This document shows positions 58,590-64,000 of a stretch of DNA of 64,000 nucleotides, in pieces. The notes under the pieces are model-generated. The model did not search any database and was not told the DNA's origin. It worked only from the letters and a program-made list of their open reading frames with translations. The first letter of the stretch is position 1. Each line of letters starts with the position of its first letter. Position numbers and translations under genes: made by a program. The DNA lies in assembly GCA_036395755.1 (NCBI GenBank), contig DASWCZ010000056.1, positions 1 through 64,000 of the forward strand. The letters are read 5' to 3'. This stretch comes from Gp7-AA6 sp036395755 (lineage in GTDB: Bacteria; Acidobacteriota; Thermoanaerobaculia; UBA5066; Gp7-AA6).

Positions 58590-58599
58590 AGAATAGCAT
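58590..58599. promoter_or_regulatory. Divergent promoter region between the E2 gene and the thr operon
   Basis: AGAATAGCAT contains TATTCT on the minus strand (58595-58590, 19 bases before the E2 ATG, in the same GCTATTCTCG context as before glgP). On the plus strand it contains TAGCAT (58594-58599), which could serve the thr operon. Neither has a clear -35. Confidence 0.35.
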
Positions 58600-58658
58600 C
58601 GAAGCGCGCGAAATCTGACCAGCAGAAGCCGTTCGCCGGTTGAACTCGAAAGGAAACC

Positions 58659-58757
58659 ATGTCGCCGATTCTCACCCAGGGCTCGCGGATCCCGGTTTCC
58701 CGCGAGGAACACGCGCGGTTGAAAGCCCTGCTGGGAGGGGAAGACGGGAAAGCGTAG
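58659..58757 (+). CDS. Small ORF (32 aa) upstream of thrA
   Basis: ATG 58659 has a strong ribosome site (CGAAAGGAAACC). The ORF encodes 32 residues: MSPILTQGSRIPVSREEHAR, then LKALLGGEDGKA. It ends 22 bases before the conserved start of thrA, in a different frame. It could be a coupling leader for thrA, an independent microprotein, or the true N-terminus of ThrA separated by a one-base shift. It is not rich in Thr or Ile (one and two), so a classic attenuator peptide is not evident. Confidence 0.5.
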   Translation: MSPILTQGSRIPVSREEHARLKALLGGEDGKA

Positions 58758-58779
58758 CCGCCCTCTCGCGCCCCCTTCG

Positions 58780-61257
58780 ATCCACAAATTCGGCGGAGCC
58801 TCGCTTCGCGACGCGGGCGCGCTCACTCATGCGCTCTCGATCGTCGAGAACGGAGACCGCCCCGCGGTGGTCGTGGTTTCGGCCTTCGCCGGAGTTACGG
58901 ACGCGCTGCTCGCGCTCGCCGGAGATCTCTCCCGAGGCAACGACTCGGCGGTCCGCAGGACTGCCGCGGGCCTTCAGAAGAGGTACGAGCGCTCGGTGCG
59001 CGCGGTCGTTGACGCGGGCGACGTGCGGCAGAGCCTCCTGTCGCAAGTCCGGCGCGCCTTCGGCGAGCTCGAGGCTCTCCCGAGCGCTCCCCGGATGCTC
59101 CGGGAGCTCTCGCCTCGCTCGATCGACCAGCTCCTCGCCGCCGGGGAAGACCTGGCGGCGCGGATCTTCTCGGCCGGGCTCGCCGCGCGGGGAGTGCGGT
59201 CCGAATACGTGAGCGCGCTCGAGGTGGTCGCGACGGACGGCCGGCCGGGCCAGGCGTCGCCCGACCTCGCGTCGACGGATCGCCGCGCCCGGGCGAGGCT
59301 GCGGCCTCTTCTTTCGAAGGGCGCGGTCCCGGTCGTGCCCGGCTTTCTCGGAGCGGACGTCGAAGGGCGCGTCGTGACGCTCGGCCGGGGCGGATCGGAC
59401 CTGACGGCGACTCTTCTCGGCCGGTCGCTCGCGGCGCGGTGGGTCATTCTCTGGAAGGACGTCCGCGGCTTCCTGACGGCCGACCCCCGCGTCGTACCGG
59501 ACGCTCGCGTGATCCCGCAGTTGAACGTCCGCGAAGCCGCAGAGCTCGCCTATTACGGCGCGAAGGTTCTCCACCCGCGTGCCCTGATTCCCGCTGGCCG
59601 GGCGCGGATCTTCGTCCGCCCCTTCGATCGGCCCGATGAGCCGGGCACGGAAATTTCCGGGCGGCGTACACTCGAGAAATATCCGGTCAAGGCCCTCTCG
59701 GCGATCTCGGGACAGGCACTCGTGACGGTGACCGGCAATGGGATGCTCGGGGTTCCAGGGATCGCCGCCCGGACGTTCGGCGCCCTCCATCGCGAGGGCA
59801 TCTCGGTGTCGCTCATCTCCCAGGCCTCTTCCGAGCACTCGATCTGTGCCGGGATTCCGGAAGCCCAGGCCGACGCCGCGCAGAAGAGTCTTCTCGAGGC
59901 GTTCCGTGAGGAGGTTTCGCGCCGGGAGGTGGACGGCGTTGAAGTCCTGAGAGGTCTCGCCACGATCTCCGTCGTCGGCCTGGGGATGGCCGGAACTCCG
60001 GGCATCGCGGCGCGGGTCTTCAACGCGCTCGCGCCGGCCGGCATCAACGTCGTCGCAATCGCGCAGGGCTCCTCGGAGCTGAACATCTCCTTCGTCGTCG
60101 AGGCGGCGCGGTCGGGAGAAGCGCAGCGGCACATCCATGACGCCTTTCAGCTCTCGAAGATCGGCGGAGGGGGCGCCTCCGCCTCCGAGCACACGGACGT
60201 CGTGCTGCTCGGCTTCGGCCAGGTCGGGCGGACGCTGGCCGGCCTGATCGTGCGTTCTTCCCGGCGCACGAAGTTGCGCCTGGTCGGGGCGATCGATCGC
60301 GGCGGCTACGTGTTCCGGCCCGCGGGTCTTTCCTCCCGGGACGTGATGGACCTTGCGGGCTTGAAAGCCGGTGCGCGCTCGGTCTCGGAGAAACCACGCG
60401 GAGTTGCCGCCGGCGCGCGCGAGGCGATCGCTGCGCTCGCGGAGCACGCTCTCTCCCGGCCGATCTTGGTCGACGTGACCGCCGGGAAGACCGGTCCTGT
60501 GCTCGAGGAAGCGGTCGCGTCCGGCTTCGATCTGGTGCTCGCGAACAAACGGCCGCTCTCCGGCCCTCGCGCCGAAGCGGAGAAGATCGAGAACGCGATC
60601 CGGGAAGGCGGGCGGCGCCTGCGATTCGAGGCCACGGTCGGAGCCGGGCTTCCGATCCTCGACACATACCGCAAGCTCGTCGAGTCAGGAGACCGTGTCG
60701 TAAAGATCGAAGGATGTCTCTCCGGCACGCTCGGCTTCCTCCTGTCGGAGATCGAGGCCGGGCGCCCCTTCTCGCGGAGCCTGCGCGAGGCGATCGGCCG
60801 TGGCTACACCGAGCCCGATCCCCGCGACGACCTCTCCGGAGCCGACGTCGGAAGGAAGGCCGTCATCCTCGGCCGCCTGCTCGGGTTCCGGGGCGAGCCG
60901 GAGGAGGTCGCGGTGGAACCGCTCGTTCCCCCGGCTTTCCGCAAGGTGTCTCTCGCGCGTTTCCTCGAGCGGCTCCCCGAGCTCGATCCCGATTGGGCAG
61001 CGCGGCTCGCCCGCGCCCGATCGCGAGAACGACGATTGCGTTACGTCGCGACGGTCACGCGCCGGAAGATCCGGGTGGGATTGGTCGAGGTCAGCACTGG
61101 CAGTCCGTTCGTCGGGCTGCGAGGCACCGACAACCAGGTCGCGTTCACGACGCTGCGCTACCGCGCAAACCCGCTCGTGATCCAAGGACCGGGAGCCGGC
61201 CTCGCGGTCACCGCGGCGGGGATCCTGAACGACGTGCTCGAGCTGGCGGGCGGGTGA
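58780..61257 (+). CDS. thrA: Bifunctional aspartate kinase / homoserine dehydrogenase
   Basis: About 825 residues, the size of E. coli ThrA (820). About 1-270 form the aspartokinase (HKFGGASL, VVVSAFAGVTD, TLGRGGSDLTATLL, ARFV-like sugar and phosphate sites). About 295-450 are two ACT regulatory domains, probably binding threonine. About 465-825 form homoserine dehydrogenase (VVLLGFGQVGRTLAGLI for NADP, ANKRPLSG, GAGLPILDTYRKLVESGD, GRGYTEPDPRDDLSGADVGRKAVIL). The first regular start is GTG 58867, which would delete the KFGG motif. The fold requires a start near ATC 58780. First enzyme of the threonine branch; overlaps thrB. Confidence 0.93.
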   Translation: MHKFGGASLRDAGALTHALSIVENGDRPAVVVVSAFAGVTDALLALAGDLSRGNDSAVRRTAAGLQKRYERSVRAVVDAGDVRQSLLSQVRRAFGELEALPSAPRMLRELSPRSIDQLLAAGEDLAARIFSAGLAARGVRSEYVSALEVVATDGRPGQASPDLASTDRRARARLRPLLSKGAVPVVPGFLGADVEGRVVTLGRGGSDLTATLLGRSLAARWVILWKDVRGFLTADPRVVPDARVIPQLNVREAAELAYYGAKVLHPRALIPAGRARIFVRPFDRPDEPGTEISGRRTLEKYPVKALSAISGQALVTVTGNGMLGVPGIAARTFGALHREGISVSLISQASSEHSICAGIPEAQADAAQKSLLEAFREEVSRREVDGVEVLRGLATISVVGLGMAGTPGIAARVFNALAPAGINVVAIAQGSSELNISFVVEAARSGEAQRHIHDAFQLSKIGGGGASASEHTDVVLLGFGQVGRTLAGLIVRSSRRTKLRLVGAIDRGGYVFRPAGLSSRDVMDLAGLKAGARSVSEKPRGVAAGAREAIAALAEHALSRPILVDVTAGKTGPVLEEAVASGFDLVLANKRPLSGPRAEAEKIENAIREGGRRLRFEATVGAGLPILDTYRKLVESGDRVVKIEGCLSGTLGFLLSEIEAGRPFSRSLREAIGRGYTEPDPRDDLSGADVGRKAVILGRLLGFRGEPEEVAVEPLVPPAFRKVSLARFLERLPELDPDWAARLARARSRERRLRYVATVTRRKIRVGLVEVSTGSPFVGLRGTDNQVAFTTLRYRANPLVIQGPGAGLAVTAAGILNDVLELAGG

Positions 61258-62186
61258 GAACCGTCCGCGCTTTCGCACCGGGCACCGTCGCGAACCTCGG
61301 GCCCGGCTTCGACGTCCTTGGCCTTGCCGTCATGGGCGCGGGGGACACGGTGACGGCCGAGCGCGCCGCGGACGGAGAGATCCGCATCCGTTCCTCCGGC
61401 CATCCGGAGATTCCGGTCGACGCCGAGCGGAACACGGCGGGCATCGCCGCCGCTCGCGTTCGGGAAAGAGCGGGGAGGACGGCGATCGGCTTCACGCTCG
61501 TCGTCGAAAAGGGCCTTCCTCTCTCGGGCGGGCAGGGAGGCAGCGCGGCGTCGGCGGTCGCGGCCGCGGTAGCGGTCAACGAGCTGCTCGGTTCTCCTTT
61601 CGGCAAGGAGGAGCTTCTGTTGCCGTGCCTGGAAGCGGAGACGGCGGTCGCCGGGCGGCACGCGGACAACGTCGCCGCGGCGCTCTATGGAGGCGTCGTC
61701 CTGATCCGGTCCCTGGAGCCGCTCGACGTGGTCCGGCTGCCGTTCCCCGACGAGCTCCGGATCGTCCTCGCGCACCCGCGGCAGAGCCTGCGGACCGAGG
61801 AAGCCCGAGCGTGCCTTCCCCGCTCGGTCGACCTCGGCGTCGCGGTGGCACAGGCCGCGGGCGTCGGCGCTCTCGTCGCGGCGCTCGCCACCCGAGACTG
61901 GGACCTCCTGCGGCGATCGGTGGAGGATCGGGTTGCCGAGCCTGCGCGGGCGCCGCTCCTTCCGGGATTCGCGGAGGCGAAGTCCGCGGCTCTGGCGGCC
62001 GGCGCACTCGGCTGCTCGATCTCGGGGAGCGGACCTTCGTCGTTCGCTTTCGCGCTCGACGACGACTCGGGCAGGCGGATCGGCGAAGCGATGATCGCCG
62101 GTTACCGGTCCCGCGGGATCGAGGCGAGCACGCGGACCGGCGCGATCGACGGGCGCGGCGCCCGCGTCGTCGGGAGCGGGGAATGA
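61254..62186 (+). CDS. thrB: Homoserine kinase
   Basis: A 310-residue GHMP kinase. N-terminal APGTVANLGPGFDVLGLA, the ATP loop PLSGGQGGSAASAVAAAVA and the C-terminal SISGSGPSSFAFA. It phosphorylates homoserine made by ThrA. GTG 61254 overlaps the thrA stop as GTGA and the stop overlaps thrC as ATGA, so the three are translationally coupled. Confidence 0.96.
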   Translation: MRTVRAFAPGTVANLGPGFDVLGLAVMGAGDTVTAERAADGEIRIRSSGHPEIPVDAERNTAGIAAARVRERAGRTAIGFTLVVEKGLPLSGGQGGSAASAVAAAVAVNELLGSPFGKEELLLPCLEAETAVAGRHADNVAAALYGGVVLIRSLEPLDVVRLPFPDELRIVLAHPRQSLRTEEARACLPRSVDLGVAVAQAAGVGALVAALATRDWDLLRRSVEDRVAEPARAPLLPGFAEAKSAALAAGALGCSISGSGPSSFAFALDDDSGRRIGEAMIAGYRSRGIEASTRTGAIDGRGARVVGSGE

Positions 62187-63481
62187 GCGGATCGGCCGCC
62201 GGCCCCTCGAGCTGGCAGGTCTGCGCGCGCTGCGGCAAGGATCTTCCGCTTTCGTTCGCGAAGAGTCAGTGCCCCGCGTGCGCGGCACTCCTCGAGGCGC
62301 GGCACCGGCCGCCCGAGCGGCGCGGTCGCGGGCTTCGCGAGCTCTTCGCGGAGCGTCGCGGGTCTGGCGAGCCGCTCGATGCCTCCGGCGTGTGGAGGTT
62401 CCGCGAGCTCGTCCTGCCGGACGCCGGCGCGGACGTCGTCACGCATCCGGAAGGCAACACGCCGCTCCTCTCGCTCGCCCCGGTCTCTCGCTGGACCGGC
62501 ATCGCGGACCTCGCCCTCAAGCACGAAGGGCACAACCCGACCGGTTCGTTCAAGGACCGCGGGATGACCGTCGGGGTGACCGTCGCGAAGCGCATCGGGG
62601 CGCGGGCGGCCGCATGCGCTTCGACAGGGAACACTTCGGCTTCGCTGGCGGCTTATGCGGCGCTCGCGGAGATTCCGGCGCTCGTCTTCGTTCCGGCGGG
62701 CCAGGTGGCGGCAGGCAAGCTCGCCCAGACGCTGGCGTACGGCGCGAAGACGCTCCTGGTTCGCGGCGACTTCGACGCCTGCTTCGCGCTGGCCCGCGAG
62801 GCGAGCGAGAAGCTGAACGTGTACCTTCTGAACTCCGTCAACCCGTTCCGCCTCGAGGGACAGAAGACGATCGTCTTCGAAGCACTCGAGCAGCTGGACT
62901 GGGAACCGCCGGACTGGATCGCGCTCCCGGCGGGCAACCTCGGCAATACCTCGGCGTTCGGAAACGCCCTTCGCGACGCGCGCGACCTGGGCCTGATCTC
63001 GCGCGTCCCCCGGCTCGCCGCCGTCCAGGCCGCGGGCGCGAACCCCTTCGCCCGCGGCTTCCGGGAGGGATTCGCGCGACGGCATCGCATGAAGGCGGAG
63101 ACCGCGGCGACCGCGATCCGGATCGGCGACCCGGCCTCGTACGAGCGGGCCGTCGGCGCGATCCGCTCGACCAACGGCGTCGTCACCGACGTGACCGACG
63201 ACCAGATCCTCGAGGCGAAGGCCGTGGTCGACGCCTCGGGAGCGGGTTGTGAGCCGGCGAGCGCGGCGAGCGTCGCCGGCGTGAAGAAGCTCGTCGAACA
63301 GGGGGTGATCCGGCCGGGGGAGCGCGTCGTGGCGATCCTGACCGGGCACATCCTGAAAGATCCGGGCCTCCTTCTCCGATACCACATGGAGACCGATCCG
63401 CCTCCGTCCCGCGCCAACCGGCCCGTCGAGATCGAGCCCGCCCTGTCCGCCGTCGAGGAGGTCCTCGGAGACCGTCTTTGA
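62183..63481 (+). CDS. thrC: Threonine synthase
   Basis: A 432-residue PLP enzyme converting phosphohomoserine to threonine. A small zinc-ribbon-like N-terminus (CARCG ... CPAC) precedes the catalytic part. The Schiff-base lysine is in NPTGSFKDRGM; ASTGNTSASLAAYAA binds phosphate, and LPAGNLGNTSAFGNALRDA follows. ATG 62183 overlaps thrB by four bases. Final step of the pathway encoded here. Confidence 0.96.
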   Translation: MSGSAAGPSSWQVCARCGKDLPLSFAKSQCPACAALLEARHRPPERRGRGLRELFAERRGSGEPLDASGVWRFRELVLPDAGADVVTHPEGNTPLLSLAPVSRWTGIADLALKHEGHNPTGSFKDRGMTVGVTVAKRIGARAAACASTGNTSASLAAYAALAEIPALVFVPAGQVAAGKLAQTLAYGAKTLLVRGDFDACFALAREASEKLNVYLLNSVNPFRLEGQKTIVFEALEQLDWEPPDWIALPAGNLGNTSAFGNALRDARDLGLISRVPRLAAVQAAGANPFARGFREGFARRHRMKAETAATAIRIGDPASYERAVGAIRSTNGVVTDVTDDQILEAKAVVDASGAGCEPASAASVAGVKKLVEQGVIRPGERVVAILTGHILKDPGLLLRYHMETDPPPSRANRPVEIEPALSAVEEVLGDRL

Positions 63482-64000
63482 ACCGGGCGCTCGGCCGGCT
63501 GCTCGCCCGCCTCGAGGCTTCGAAGACGAAGCGGCCCGACGCGGGCGAGGCCCTCTTACTCCTGCGATCGCTCGAGCCTCGCGTGTTTCCGGACGCGGAG
63601 AGCCTTATCCGGTTTCACGAAGGGGTTCTCTTCCTGCGGGCACACCCGCACGATCGCGCGACGGAGCGTCGAGCGCAACGGATCCTGTCGCGCTTCGCGG
63701 ATCGGGTCGAGGCCCTGGCGCGCTCCAGCGCCGACCTCGGACCCTTCGACCGGCCGGAGGTCTCCGGCATCGCCGGCACGGAGATCTCGACCGACTACTC
63801 CTTCGACGTCGTGCGCTGGCTGGCGAATCGGTTTCCGCGACTCGTCCGCCTCGACTGGGAGAGCGATGGCAGGGAGGATCGCCTTCGCGCTCTCTTCCCG
63901 CGGTTTCTGCCGCTCTTAAAGGAGGAGGCGCTCGAAGACGCCAACGTCCCCTATCTCGACTGGATGCGCGCCGCGCAGCCGGATCCGAAACTCGACCTCG
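63478..64000 (+). CDS. Protein of unknown function (3'-truncated by window end)
   Basis: The frame opens at TTG 63478, which overlaps the thrC stop as TTGA, and runs off the end with 174 residues visible. The sequence is soluble, Arg/Leu-rich and helical (RLLARLEASKTKRPDAGEAL, FHEGVLFLRAHPHDRATERR, VVRWLANRFPRLVRLDWE). No family was recognised. The coupling suggests co-expression with threonine synthesis, but nothing indicates it belongs to the pathway. Confidence 0.75.
   Translation, partial: MNRALGRLLARLEASKTKRPDAGEALLLLRSLEPRVFPDAESLIRFHEGVLFLRAHPHDRATERRAQRILSRFADRVEALARSSADLGPFDRPEVSGIAGTEISTDYSFDVVRWLANRFPRLVRLDWESDGREDRLRALFPRFLPLLKEEALEDANVPYLDWMRAAQPDPKLDL

Noticed and set aside
58659..58757. 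Threonine attenuator leader peptide
   Set aside because: Only one Thr and two Ile codons are present, and no terminator/antiterminator pair is visible before thrA; it was kept only as a small ORF of unknown role.
1..64000. tRNA, rRNA, insertion sequences, integrases
   Set aside because: None was recognised by reading; a covariance-model tRNA scan and a transposase profile search would settle it.

Overview
This is about 64 kb of GC-rich bacterial chromosome, dense with genes. No rRNA, tRNA, CRISPR array, insertion sequence or prophage block was recognised by eye. The gene set suggests Acidobacteriota or a neighbouring GC-rich phylum; this is inference, not a placement. It rests on a Ser/Thr kinase fused to a TolB-like propeller, a DUF3536 GH57 enzyme beside glgB, Agl23/DUF2298 membrane glycosyltransferases and a secreted S74-domain protein. 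Genes are packed into long operons, and about twenty junctions use 4-base overlaps (GTGA, ATGA, TTGA). Several operon heads carry a TAGAAT/TATTCT-type -10 box only 7-12 bases before the start codon, which suggests short-leader or leaderless transcripts.

Layout. 1-7.3 kb: the end of a kinase-propeller receptor, a DUF421 membrane protein, a cation diffusion facilitator, and a three-gene redox operon (hydrolase, sulfite-oxidase-like enzyme, cyclic-nucleotide-gated flavoprotein). 7.3-11 kb: an RRM RNA-binding protein, DUF72, MOSC, a UBP zinc finger and Ku. 11-19 kb: a glycogen cluster (MerR-TPR regulator, glgB, GH57, glgP, malQ, small protein). 19-23 kb: an outer-membrane barrel and a second Ser/Thr kinase. 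22.7-27.8 kb: a polyprenyl-phosphoribose-type glycan cassette (UbiA, GT2, UGM-like flavoprotein, GT-C).

27.7-41.5 kb, minus strand: the most unusual region. DUF2298, GT4 and a methyltransferase are followed by a 1643-residue GT-C/DUF2298/NHL fusion, an NHL lipoprotein, an Agl23/NHL fusion and an FkbM methyltransferase. It looks like a surface-glycosylation system in which three related NHL propellers, apparently made by local duplication, are attached to lipid-linked-sugar transferases or anchored beside them. 41.5-44 kb: LigD split into three coupled genes (phosphoesterase, ligase, polymerase) that complete an NHEJ system with the distant Ku. 44-48.3 kb: a second glycan operon (PIG-V-like GT-C, methyltransferase, DegT aminotransferase, DPM-like GT2, cupin).

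48.3-64 kb: a DUF4442 thioesterase-fold protein, a PflX-like radical SAM enzyme, a secreted S74 protein, DUF72, two TonB-C proteins, lipA, lipB, a GT-C protein and a 2-oxoacid dehydrogenase E2 (the lipoylation target). These are followed by thrA-thrB-thrC and an unknown gene running off the end. Four genes (malQ, the TonB-C lipoprotein, the GT-C gene, thrA) have no ATG/GTG/TTG at the position their conserved N-terminus requires, and isoleucine codons (ATT, ATA, ATC) sit there instead.
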